A DNA stretch of 64,000 nucleotides from Fomes fomentarius (taxonomy: Eukaryota > Basidiomycota > Agaricomycetes > Polyporales > Polyporaceae): NCBI GenBank assembly GCA_022606135.1, contig JABYQN010000009.1, forward strand, positions 1,637,001-1,701,000, in the 5' to 3' direction. Position 1 is the stretch's first letter; the number at the start of each line of letters is the position of its first letter. Below the pieces are notes generated by a model. That model was not told the DNA's origin and searched no databases. It saw only the letters and a list, made by a program, of their open reading frames with translations. This document shows, piece by piece, positions 46,874 through 57,930 of this stretch. A program made the position numbers and the translations under genes.

Positions 46874-48859
46874 ATGGCCAGTGGACCCAGGTTCGTCGTC
46901 CGTGAGCGGGACGGATCTGGACGTATAGTTGCACAATATGCAAGTGGAACTGAACGGCCGTCACAGAAGCCAGGGAGTCATGTAAAGGTAATGGCATGGG
47001 CTCAAACCACCGCCACTGCTAGTGCTAGTGCCTGTGACTGTCTGCTAAGTCGTGTTCTTTTGATTGCAGACGTCTGCCTCTGCCAGTGGGCTTGGCCGCA
47101 ATGGCTGGCGGTATCTACTCAGCAACGTGTTCCTTCCCGAGGGCTATCCAGCGACAGTATCGGATGGTGCGAATTGCTCTTCAGTCTCATGCCAGTGTGC
47201 GTTGCGGGCCATCTGACACGCTGGTTTGTGCCCATGCAGACTACTTGCAGTACGTGTGCACCTCCGAACGCGCGTCTGCCTCACGAAGCTTCACGCGGCA
47301 GATACCAGATGTGGAACGCGCTGCAGGCGTTCTGCAGCTCGCTGGCGTCACTGTTTGCCTCGCGAGCCGTCCTTCAAGGTTTGCAATGAACCTTCCATAT
47401 ACCTCAGATGAAAGTGCAACTAATCGGTGCTTGTGACAGCTCATGGAGTCGGGAACGCCTCCGCGTCCGCGACGAATGCTATCCTGCTGACAGTCCTTCA
47501 GGATGTCTTCAGCCGCCTCACAAGTGCGGTCCCACATTTGTTCTCTTGTCAGTTTCAGCCGAACTTCTGACCGGGTTTATTCTTTAGCGATCGTCTCGGG
47601 ATACTACCTCGGCACGTCCCTCTACCCCGAAGCGAAGACCTATCGTCTCCTCGCAGACATCTTCAACGACGCGGCGATCATCCTCGACACCTTGTCGCCA
47701 TACCTCGCCACCATATCCCTCTCCCCGTCGTCCCCTTACGTGATACCGACGACTAACTCCCCTCTCCGTATCGTCGCGCTGTGTCTGAGCGGAGCGTCGC
47801 GCGCGCTGTGTGGAGCTGTGGCGGGCGGGTCGAAGGCCGCGCTCACGGTGCATTTCGCGAGTGCAGGCGAGAAACCTGGGGACGTGGGTGATTTGAGTGC
47901 GAAGGATGGGAGCAAGGAGACTGTCCTTGCGTTGCTCGGGATGCTTGTACGTATTACCCTTGTCGTGTGTGCCTGCTTCCGAGCTTGCTGACAACCTAGT
48001 GTATGTTCTAGTGCGGGACGGTCGTTGTTCAATACGTGCACGGTCCTCGAGAGACGTGGGCGGTGCTCTTTGTGCTGGTCTTCTGCCATCTCGCCACGAA
48101 TGTGATGGCTGTTCGGGTTATCTCCATGCGCTCGTTTAACAGACAGCGCGCAAGCATCGCTTGGGAGGTTTATCGTCGCTCCTTCGACGGTAGATACACT
48201 CTCCTCTTTTCCGCTTTGCTGAATGACACTCATCAATGCGCACAGTACAAGGCAACCCGATATCGATATCGAGTGCAGTAGTTCTGCCCTTCCAAACGGT
48301 CTCTCGGCGCGAGAAGATCTTCACCGACTCGTCATACATCACTCAAGATAAAGTCGCCCCCGCACGCTGCACCCTCGGCGTTCCCTTCGCCTCGCTCCGA
48401 GGGCCCTGCACATCTCACAGTGTCACGACGTCGCTCGCACCATTCGCGTCCGCGTCCCGCCTCCGGCCCGACGCGCTGAACGAGCAAGAAACCACCGCGG
48501 TCCTCTCGGCGTTTTCGGACGAGAGATACGTGCTCTGGTTCGCATCGGCGCCGGGCGCAGCCGTGCACGTCCTCGTCGCGCTCAAAGACGGACACGCGCC
48601 CCCGGATCACCTCAAGGCGTGGGCGCATGCGCACGAGCTCGTCCGGCAGGTGGGGGGCAGGACCCCGACGGAGTTCGGGACGCGATTGACTGCTGTGCGG
48701 AGCGCGCTCGAGTGTGTCGGGTGTATGATGCCGGGGTTCGTGGAGGATGCGAGGGCGGTGGGGTGGAAGATCGAGGAGGGTGTGTTGGTCGGTGGGTCCC
48801 CTGTTACGATGGAGGTCGAAATATTTGGTGGTGCGGGGGATGATAAGAAGAATGTATAG
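46874..48859 (+). CDS. RUS1/DUF647-family protein
   Basis: Eight exons: 46874-46987, 47070-47166, 47240-47249 (10 nt), 47302-47378, 47440-47523, 47588-47946, 48012-48189 and 48246-48859; together they give 510 aa. The family core is clear: NVFLPEGYPATVSDDYLQYQ, WNALQAFCSSLASLFA, the GVGNASASATNA block, GYYLGTSLYPEAKTYRLLAD, FNDAAIILD, LCGAVAGGSKAALTVHFA, KDGSKETVLALLGML and VRVISMRSFNRQR. This is the DUF647 (root UVB sensitive) family, integral membrane proteins linked in plants to UV-B and vitamin B6 responses; the fungal role is not established. Several hydrophobic helices in the middle are consistent with a membrane location. Confidence 0.9.
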
Positions 48860-50082
48860 ATAGGATGTGAGGGAGGTTTGCTTGGTTTTTGGTGTTACAC
48901 TGGAGATGGGTTTGGGGTCAGGCGATTTGTGTTATGCTGTGATATAGAATGATGGTTACTAGGGAGATCATCCGCTTGCGTGCTCAGACTCGGGGCTATT
49001 GCGTCGATTTCGAGTCCAAAGCACGTGGGGAAGCCCTCCTGGACGCTGGTGTTCCAAGTCTTGTTCGATCGCCGTCCATGGAGACAGCCTCGTCTATCGG
49101 TAGAAGCACAGATGTCATCGATTAAGAAAAGGGACACGATCGCCGAACATCCGCATGCATTCATTGGCCTAAGGCAGGATGGTTGAACCTGGACGCATGA
49201 TGGCCCAAAATTTCAGCGGAATATATATGATTAGTAGACTCCCTCAGGAGAGACGAGATCTTAACTTGTGTGTCTCGATCTGAGGTTCGTTATTGCACTT
49301 TAGTAGTTATCCTTATGTTGATATCAGTCTTGTTCTCATGCTTTCACACTCCGACTATGACTATTCTTATCTAGGTTATATGAAGCTCCTGCTACACAAG
49401 CCACTCAACGCTCTAGTAGTAGTACTTCCCCCTCCTTCTTGTCCGATTCGGGCATGCCTCTTCCTCACCGTATCATCCAGGCATTGTGTGAGGTTGCAAC
49501 CGCTGGGCGTGACAGGCACATCTGCGTACTGGCGCTGGCTAGTAGACGTCCCGGAAGTAGGGCTTAGGCAACCCCCTCGTTCGGAACTCTGAAGACATAC
49601 GCCCAGTTTTTGTGAGGTGGCTACCCGTCCGTGCGTGCTTCTCTCAAAACATCACCTTCGTTTCGGTCCGCAGGCAACGCTTCCGTTGTTGAAAGACGCT
49701 GTTCTTGGATTGGTCGAGTCTGGGTTGGTTGAATGCATCGACTGTCACTAATGTCCACAAATCTACCAGAACTTCGCAGAGAAGCTCTGTTGAGGACGGC
49801 CCAGTGCTTTGGCAACATCACTGGCATTCAACTGGTGGAAACCTGTCGCGTAGACGTGTTTTCGATTGCTACCCACTGGCAGAGGGGCTCCACTTTGTGA
49901 CGATTTCTCTGCCGGATAAACACATCTTCCTTGGCAACAGTACGTCTTTGGCAGTGCTGATGCACCAGAGGGACAGATGATGTCCTTACAGAGACGCCAC
50001 GCGCAAGGCTATATCTAGTCTTCGCCACCATGCATGACCGACGCACCCTGTCCCCCTTCCCTCCAGTATCTCTACTCTCATC
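48860..50082. other. No gene recognised
   Basis: Spacer between the RUS-family and aldehyde dehydrogenase genes. Short open frames near 49.7-50.0 kb have no recognised pattern. Confidence 0.4.
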
Positions 50083-52321
50083 ATGCCTTTCGACCTTCCG
50101 CACAAGATCATGCCGGTGCCCGCGACGGCCCTCAAGTTCCATACCAATACCGAGATCGATGAGGTCAGCGGTGCCGACAACGAAATGAACATCCTCTCTC
50201 GCAAACACTGACTATGTTCTATATACAGATATACAATACACTCACGAAGACGTTCCAGTCGGGCGTTACTCGCCCTTTGGCATACCGTCGCAAACAGCTA
50301 CTACAGCTAGCACGCATGATCCAAGACAATCACACAGCAATTGAGGACGCGCTCCTCGCCGATCTCAACAAGCCGCGAATGGAGACAACCGTCGCAGAGG
50401 TTTCGCACGTTATCACGTCTGTGCTGAACGCTGTGGAGAACCTCGAACAATGGGCCGCTCCTGAGGCGTGCCCGACGAAAGAAGCGTGGCGGAGCTCATG
50501 GGACGCTACGCTCTACAAGGAACCCAAGGGAGTAGTCTTGATCATATCGTACGTGCTCTTTTCACGTCCGCTTGGCAGCCCCTGGTTTCCTTGAGAGAAA
50601 GCTCCCTGTTGCGGCTACTAGATTCTTACAGTCTCAGATAGACGCTCACTCACAAATACCGAGCGCGCGGTAGTTGCTTTGGGACGAAGACAGTTATTCG
50701 AGTCTTGTTCGTCGACATCACGAAGTCGTTTCACAAGACTTCTCTTCCCTGCGCTGCCAGTCTAGCATCATGATGACCTAAAGCATGCTTTGTGAAAACC
50801 TAACGTAGCTGGTCATGCGCCCGCTTTGGATCCCAACTCTCCACTGCGACTTGCCATGCTGACTGCCTTTCCCTCTTCAGGCCTTGGAACTATCCGCTGG
50901 TACTCACGCTGAATCCGCTCATCGGCGCGATCGCCGCGGGCTGTCCGACGGTGATGAAGCCTTCAGAGATGGTCCCGACGTTCTGCGAGCTCATCGCGCG
51001 CCTGATCCCCCGTATCTCGACCCGAACGCATATGCGGTCATCAAGGGCGGGGTGCCCGAGACGACGCATGCGCTCGCGCTTCGCTGGGACCACATATTCT
51101 ACACGGGGAACAGCCGCGTTGGGCGCATTATCGCGAGCGCCGCGGGGCGGAACCTAACACCTGTCACGCTGGAACTTGGCGGCAAGAGTGCGGTGGTGGT
51201 GGCGGAAGACATCGAACTCGAAGACCTTCATGTGGTCGCAAAGCGTATTTGGCACGGGAAAATCCAGAACGCCGGTCAGCTGTGTGTCACACCGGACTAT
51301 GCTATTGTTCCTAGGGGAAAGGTGGACGCGTTCGTTGAGAGCCTGAAGAAGGCGCACCGCGAGTTCTGGCCCGAGGGAGACGATCCGCTGACAGGCGACA
51401 TTCCCCTTAGCAACATCATACACCCGACACACCATGCGCATTTGGTTGACATTCTGAAGCGCACAAAGGGCAAGGTCGTATTCGGCGGCGAGATTCACAA
51501 GGACAAGAGCATCGCCCTACCATCTTGACCGACGTCCCAGTAGACGATGTGCTGATGCGGGAGTGAGTACCTCACCCGAGCGATGACCCCATACTCACTG
51601 ATTTGCACGGTTGTGTGTTGTATTTTCCAGAGAGATTTTTGGTCCTTTCCTCCCGATTGTCGCGGTAGACGACATTGCGGAGGCAATCCGGGTGATCAAT
51701 TCAAAGTGGGTTCATATTTGAACCCTCTCTGTTCACCACTGCGATCTCACGCACAGCTGTGAAGACCCACTCCGCTAGTCATCTATTTGTTCTCGGACCA
51801 GGAGGCTCTCAAACACAAGTGTGAGTTGCAACGACTTTCAATTTCACGATCTAGAGCTCACAGTGCTGTAGTCCTCGAACAGACGAGGAGCGGGCAACTC
51901 GTCGTTAATGATGTGAACATGCAGCTGTGTGGTGTGTCCCTGTGTCTCTCAGGTGCGTTCTGTATGCTAACCGTTCCCACGTGCAGTCTACGAGATGCCC
52001 TTTGGCGGGCAAGGCGAATCCGGATGTAAGTCAACAGCGCATAGACTGGTGAAGTAGTCACAGACACTGACCACGCGTCCTTCAGATGGAACCTGGTTTG
52101 GGAAGACCACCTTCGATGTATTCACTCACTTCCGCGGGTGCGTCACTGTTCCGTTCGGGTGAGCAGCATGTCCTCTTTTGGCACAGTTGATCGTAGCTGA
52201 CTACGGATTGTTCTAACTGTTTAGGGAGGAGCCTTTCCTGCAGAGCAGGTATCGTCCATATACCGAGGACAAGTACCGATTTGCGTGCGCTCCAGGTCGC
52301 GTAAAGATTCCTAGCGAATGA
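50083..52321 (+). CDS. Class-3 type aldehyde dehydrogenase with two apparent frameshifts
   Basis: Nine exons: 50083-50163, 50229-50548, 50881-51562, 51631-51705, 51765-51820, 51872-51931, 51987-52025, 52086-52158 and 52225-52321. It shows PWNYPLVLTLNPLIGAIAAG, KPSE, HIFYTGN, VTLELGGKSAV (active-site Glu), NAGQLCV (active-site Cys), REEIFGPFLPIV, PFGGQGESGYG and a C-terminal basic tail. The normal family course needs a -1 repair in exon 3 at about 51007-51011 (LIPR to YLDPN, in a run of C) and again at about 51514-51517 (SIA to PTILTD, also C-rich). Two losses in C runs suggest consensus error as much as pseudogenisation. The enzyme would oxidise fatty or aromatic aldehydes to acids with NAD(P)+. 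Confidence 0.85.
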
Positions 52322-53625
52322 CAACAGAACAAGGAGAGGAGTGACTAGAATGTATTGCACCTGTAAATTTACGATGTCCTGAGTCCTGTTCGATGATGAC
52401 TTGTTCACCATACACTATTTTCTCTAGTAGTCCCGTGTGAATCGGAGCTGCTGGTGACAGAAGTCTGATCCAGCGACAGCCACACGTCATTGCGATGCGT
52501 GGCGCCTACTATGGTCACCTACGAATCGACGTTCCATTCACAAGCTTGTCCACAATTGGCTCACCGGTCACATCAAGGACTTTAGACGCACTCCAACTGT
52601 GGTTAAACCATCCGCCCGCTGGCGGCTCTGCCGTCACCGTTTGAGCGTTCGGCCGTGGCGGGGGCCATGCAGCGAGGGACCATCATATTGTATTAGTATG
52701 CAATAGCACCCACCAACCACGAGCCTCACTTGACTCAGCTTCTTCCTGCCAAGGATGCTATTGCGGCTGGAAAATTGTACTGGGAACCGAATAACATCCC
52801 GGACAGGCGCCCTGACAGGCAAGCCTGATACTTCGTCCCAATGACCGCATAATCACCCAGAATCGATCATGTAGTTGATTACACTTAGCGCTGTGAAGAT
52901 GTAGCTCATGCAGCCTTCGATCGTGTGTCTGATGAAGCAATGCGCTCCAGTCGGCCTCCGCAAGTTATACGCGCCTAGTTACGCAAACCCCATGTACGTA
53001 CATGTTATTCCTGGTGGGCGACTGAAACTGACGGGTTGAGCGGGCGCGGTTCTAAGAAGCGTACAGGCGTGCACCTGTTCTTACCTAGCCGTTAGGTCTG
53101 ATGAGGATTCTCATTTGACATGTTGCTCGGCGAGCAGTGGTAATCCTTTTGCGACTTTGACACTCCTGCGACCTTGCGCATTCGTCTGGAAACCTATAAT
53201 CAAGGAACTTAGGCTAGACGATGGAGGCACTCAGCAGGCCATCGAATGTTGACAGTACTAGTTGGGTAAATGACAGCCCCTTTCGTGGAGATCACCCGGC
53301 CTCACTGAGAAAGTGCCAACAAGAGATGATGACACCGAAGCGGTGTTCCATGCTTGATCGCTTGCTGGCCTGACTGAGAATAAGTACAGGCACGAACAGT
53401 TTATATCTAAAACATAAAGAAGCTCACGGATGACAGTAGTCTCTTAGGCACCAACGCTGCTTCTGCACTCTCACGTGTGCCGAGCGCTGCCTGCACAACC
53501 TACTCAAAGAATGGAAGGTAGACTTCCTGGACTGCAGACGTCTGAGTCGAGCGAGAGGTAGTGTCAGAACATGGGCATGAGAAGTGAGATGACGGTTGCT
53601 TGAAGTGGTGCTAGTTGTACCTATC
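52322..53625. other. No gene recognised
   Basis: No coding pattern found on either strand. Confidence 0.4.
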
Positions 53626-53808
53626 TCAGGGTATATGTTCTCCTTCAAGTTGATAGATGACTTGGTCCCGTATTGCTTGTGTTATGACGCGCTGCTCAAC
53701 CATAAGATTGAGAAGAGCTTTGATCCAGTCCCATTTGCTGTTCGGAGCCATGGCGGGAACTTGATAAGTAGACCTGGGGCGGCCATCGCGGCAACGCGCT
53801 TCGATCAC
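53626..53808 (-). pseudogene. HW/WNC-family relic, C-terminal part
   Basis: The frame reads YQVPAMAPNSKWDWIK, then ALLNLMVEQRVITQAIRDQV. This aligns with the family C-terminus (VPDGRWNCQLW, LLNKMVQKRIITEAIWSDV in copy D). The Cys position is replaced (KWDW). No upstream family blocks are recognisable on the minus strand. A lone fragment on the opposite strand to the other copies. Confidence 0.55.
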
Positions 53809-53984
53809 GTGCGTTTTCTAGGAATTGTCGGCCTCTTGGGGCGCTAGCGTGTTCTACGTTCACTGATTTTCTGTTTTCACGCCGACTTCGTGCTGACACG
53901 TTGATAATCACTAGTCCGCATCCATCGGCCACATAATCTCCTAGATATTGGCCTTGCCTTCTGACAAAAATTGCAGCGCCAGAT

Positions 53985-55033
53985 TCATGGCCTCGGTACT
54001 TCAATTTCGGTGGGACTGACATTGAGGTCTTTATGGAGGGGAAACAAAAGTAAGTGTCTAGATGAATACTCCTTCCGTTCTTCTTTAGTTCCATACGCCG
54101 TGGTACTATAGCGCTCGCAATTGACTCTGAACGTCCTCCAACATCCTTTGCGCCTCTACGTCTTCCGGTCAGACAACGATCAGAGGATTGTAGGTGCGAA
54201 ACCTTACCAATTTTCACTTTGCCCTCAGAGAGCTCCACGGCGTGATGCAATGCTTGCTCTGCCCCCGCCAGTCCTTTCCTCAGACCCTCCTGCCGAAGAC
54301 GTTCTGTTACACCCGCACTGCCTTCCTCATCTATAGACAACAAAGTAGCTTCCGCCATGCGAACCCATCCTTTCCCCCACCTCTCATCCTTCTGCGTAGC
54401 CCAGACAGCGTCTTGGAGAGCCTTTGGTATCAGCTTCTGGCGTTCCTCCTTCGGGACGTCTGGAGACTTGGCTAGCTTGATGTACGCAAGGGCACGGTTT
54501 CCGTAGAGGATCGCTGACTCTTGCGCCAGTTCGATCGCGCGAGAGTAGTGTTCTATCGCCTTGTAATACTCTCCTTTCGCGAATGCTGCATTTCCCGCTG
54601 CCTTCGCCTTCTCCGCTTCGACGGGAAGCGAGGGAGTGGATGTGGACGCGTGCTTTGCAACCATGGCTGCGAGCCCGCGGTCATTCGCGCCGCGCACTGA
54701 GTCGACGGGGCCGCTCTCTTTGATGGCATAGAATGTGGGCATCGCAGTGACATTGTACTTGGCTGCGATCTGCTGCAGCTTGTCGACGTCGACTTTGAGG
54801 AATACAGCGTTCGGATAATCAGCGGCGAGCTGCTCGAAGACTGGGGCGATGACCTGTGCGGAGAGGTCCGAGTGTCAGACACTGGTGTGTCACTAAGAGC
54901 CCACTTGACTCGCCTTGCATGGGCCACACCATGTCGCGAAGAAGTCGACGAAGATCGGTTGGTTCTTCTCCTTTGCGGCTCGAAGAGTGGTGTTCCAGTG
55001 GCTGACCGACTCGACTTGGATAGGTTTTGCCAT
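53985..55033 (-). CDS. Thioredoxin-TPR protein
   Basis: Exons 55033-54914, 54853-54208 and 54028-53985 give 269 aa. The N-terminal thioredoxin domain (about 1-105) has the redox motif FATWCGPCK, then VDVDKLQQIAAKYNV and the cis-Pro AMPTF. It is followed by TPR-like helices from about residue 125 (KAKAAGNAAFAKGEYYKAIE, then LYGNRALAYIKL). Intron 1 begins with GC, not GT (AAG|GCGAGT), a standard GC-AG intron; no GT donor gives an in-frame product. The last exon (14 codons) is chosen from frame and splice sites only and is less certain. Likely a cytosolic thiol-disulfide co-chaperone. Confidence 0.85.
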
Positions 55034-55389
55034 GGCTCTATGTTATTCCTGTTCAAGGATGTGGGCGATATCAGCCTTTAAAGCCTCTATGTCCTCGTCA
55101 AACCTCCCTACTCTTTCGTCGTATGTGGCAGCTGACAAGATGTGGGTGATGCTCAGGTAGCGTGGCATTTAGTCACACGTCGACCACATAACCGCCGTCC
55201 AAGCGCAAGTCGGCATCGTTGTAGTCGGCGTAGGCAACTTTCCGGGCCCTCGTCAATTTCAAAGGGAATTGTATGCTGCAAGATATAGAAAGTCTTCCTA
55301 TTGTATTCAAAGTTCATGCTAGCCAACGGTGTCATAGTCGTCAGACGCCCGGATAGCGGCTACGTTCGAGAACTATCAAGTATCTGTGC
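55034..55389. other. No gene recognised
   Basis: Upstream flank of the thioredoxin-TPR gene and left margin of duplicate unit 2. Confidence 0.4.
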
Positions 55390-55889
55390 TCGCGGCATTC
55401 CTTCACGACCCAAAAGTCGGCCAGTTAAGTCCGCTCAAACGAGTTTGCATCGTCAATATATGTTCGTCTACAGCTCACCACTGGATCCAGAGTAAACGTG
55501 ATTGTGTCGCCTCTGCCAGATCTAAGTCAAGTTTTTCAACAAGGCGCGTACGAACACATGCGTCCTCCTTGATCCTTTTTGGAGCCTGGACCATGTCCGG
55601 TAAGCCACAATGATCATCCTAACTGATTCAACGGGACTACCGTGGTGCTAAATCAGCAACCATATGTCATTCATACAATGTGTCTTGTACGCAAGATCCT
55701 ACCACCCCAGCCGACCGCACAGTGGGCTACGCGCAATGAGCTAAGAGGCAGGACAAAGGAACTATGCCAAGGTCGTGTCTGCAACTCGACGCAGGTCACT
55801 TCTCCCCACTTCCCCCGAGTCCTTCTGGTATGCGTCTACCAGTGCTCGACATGTTTGTGTTAACCTCACAACCTTGACCGTAGATCAAA

Positions 55890-56481
55890 ATGCCAGCCGA
55901 ATGGTTGAGGGAGCAAGGCCGGTATGGTCTCAACAACAGACTCCCTCCGCCCAGTGTCGACCATGTCTATCAGGATACCAAGGTTGATCGTGAAGTATTC
56001 ATCCTCGTCTACCCGCCTACCGAAATGGATTCTGGACGTCGGGATTTGCACTGGATCCTAGCCTGGAACGTCAGCGGTGGAGCACTGCGGCAAATTCATG
56101 TCATCACAGAACCCGACGGGGAGGACGGTCATGGTAATCCCACTCACCGGCTTGTGTATTGGGGTCCAGTCACCAAATCACCTCCTCGCCCGGGTTCAGC
56201 GACCACCCTGGCTCAGCGAGTCCTACTGGGGACTATGGACTACGAGAAGCGGCAAGCCATAGAGCGGATCTCGTGGGAAACCCCCGTTCATGTTCCTGAC
56301 GGCCAGTGGAACTGTCAATCTTGGATGGCCGACCTGTTGAATAGGTTGGCCCAGGCGAATATCATCAGTAGCGGAACTTGGGCGGAAGTCGTTGCGGGAA
56401 TTACTCATGGTTTGTTCCACACCGTATGCTTACTTTGTAATCTGCTAACCATTTACACTAGCGTATCCCCGATTGGCTTAA
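55890..56481 (+). CDS. HW/WNC-family small protein, copy E (both key residues kept)
   Basis: Exons 55890-56409 and 56462-56481 give 179 aa. The leader intron is 55828-55883 (GTATGC to GTAG) and the terminal phase-1 intron is 56410-56461 with a weaker GTTTGT donor. It begins WLREQGRYGL, then VFILVYPP, RDLHWILAW (H54), GALRQIHV, VYWGPVTKS, VPDGQWNCQSW (C142), a DLLNRL helix and an AYP tail. It is closest to copy D, with the same putative catalytic pair. Skipping the terminal intron would add a hydrophobic tail, but the intron is conserved in all five copies. Convergent with an intact APH-like gene 183 bp away. Confidence 0.8.
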
Positions 56482-56663
56482 GGCATCACTCAAGCCACTC
56501 GTGGTCTGATGGCAGAGCTGGCTACTCTGCCTTGCTGTCACTCGTTGTATCAGTTGTATTTGCACATCGTCATGTGAATCGAATTCCCGATATACACTGT
56601 GTTCCTTGTATGTATCGTCTGTGATTTTAATATTATGCCATTGACGGATTGCCTCGGTTCATA

Positions 56664-57652
56664 CTAGAAAGGAAATGAAAGAGCCCAGAAGGTGTAGCGG
56701 TAGGTATCGGCGACATGGGTGATTCCGCCAAACACCTCCACGATCGCCCGTTGGAGCCTCAACGGAATAGAGGCATTCCATATACCCATCTCTTCCCAAA
56801 ACTCTGGGTACCATCCAAACGTCTCCCAGTCGAGCACGGCGACGATCCGCCCATCCTTCACCAGTAGATTGCGCGGTGCCAGGTCGCCGTGGGTAAGCAT
56901 TGGCGAGTACTGTTTGCCATCACTATGAACAGACTGTAGTTCCCGGTATGTGCGCCCATCTGGGTACTTGGCCCCGAGGCGTTCGACGAAGTTCGCATGG
57001 AACTCGCCAACGGACAGGAACGGCTTGAAGGGCATCAATTCGAAGAAGAATGAATTCCTGAACGGACCCTCTGGCCACGATCCGAACGATGGCGTCTTCT
57101 GGGGGAAGCGATGGCCGAGATTACGTAGCTCTTCAACGATGATGTGGAGTTGGCGCATGACGCTCACGAGTTCCTCCTCCGACAACGGCTTGTCGATGCG
57201 CTCGATGGTAGTCCGAGAGAGATCCGCGAGTTTGTCCAAGGGAAGGCCATCGATGCGCTCCATGACGATGTGAACATCGCCATTGTGCTTGAAGACCATG
57301 TACACCCCCGGAACGGGAATGCTTGTGTATGTGCGGACGAACACCATGGCTCGTGCCTCGTCGAAGGAGACCGCGAAACCAGTCTTAACCACACGACCGT
57401 CGCCGAGGTCGAACAGTTGGCTCTGGGTTTGCACTTCCGATCCAAGGACTAGCATCCTTGTCGTCATCAGAGCAAGTATGGAGTCGATCTCCTCTCGAGT
57501 CGGATTGAAGATTGACTGTGGAAGGGAATGGACCGCATCCAGGCTATTTGCACGAAGGCCACATGGATTAGTACATGTAACGACTTGAACTTGAATGGTC
57601 AGCACTTCAGACTTGTCGCTCACCTACTAGTATCGTTGCTGCTTAATGTCAT
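56664..57652 (-). CDS. APH-family phosphotransferase (kinase fold), duplicate
   Basis: Exon 1 is 57624-57652 (29 nt) and exon 2 is 56664-57543, with an 80-nt phase-2 intron; the product is 302 aa. It is highly similar along its whole length to the gene at 8866-9856, including the Lys in VVKTGF, HIVMERIDGLPL, ELRNLGHRFP, THGDLAPRN and VLDWETFGWYPEFWEE. The ATG used as an internal start in the other copy is out of frame here because of small indels inside the intron. That supports the spliced model for both genes. Substrate unknown; the convergent copy E is its constant partner. Confidence 0.88.
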
Positions 57653-57930
57653 TGCTGAGGCTTGAAGCTGGAGCTCTGGCTATGAGGGCTGATGTCCTAC
57701 GGTAAGAGATCAAGAGACGACGTGGGTGAAGGTGCGAATTTTGGGGTCGCGCCACTCCGCGCTTCTGAGAGAACGATAGCATCACAAGTCCTTTCTTTCG
57801 CCGTTGGACTTTGAGCATCCCTCCGAGTAGGGATTCGCTGATCTGTTGAAGAGCATCGCTTGCAAGTTGTGGGTAGTCTTTTGAAGAGAAAAGACGGTTG
57901 TCGTCAGGATTCGAAACGCACACTTTGGCC

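Larger units (their letters stand above)
55390..57930. repeat. Segmental duplicate, unit 2
   Basis: Paralogous to about 7450-10330. Gene order and orientation are the same, and upstream and downstream non-coding flanks are shared. Ends are approximate. Confidence 0.75.

Noticed and set aside
53696..54742. 348-codon frame reading through the last thioredoxin-TPR intron into the family relic
   Set aside because: The read-through passes a good GTAAGG donor and an AAG acceptor. The extra residues have no TPR or family pattern in that frame.
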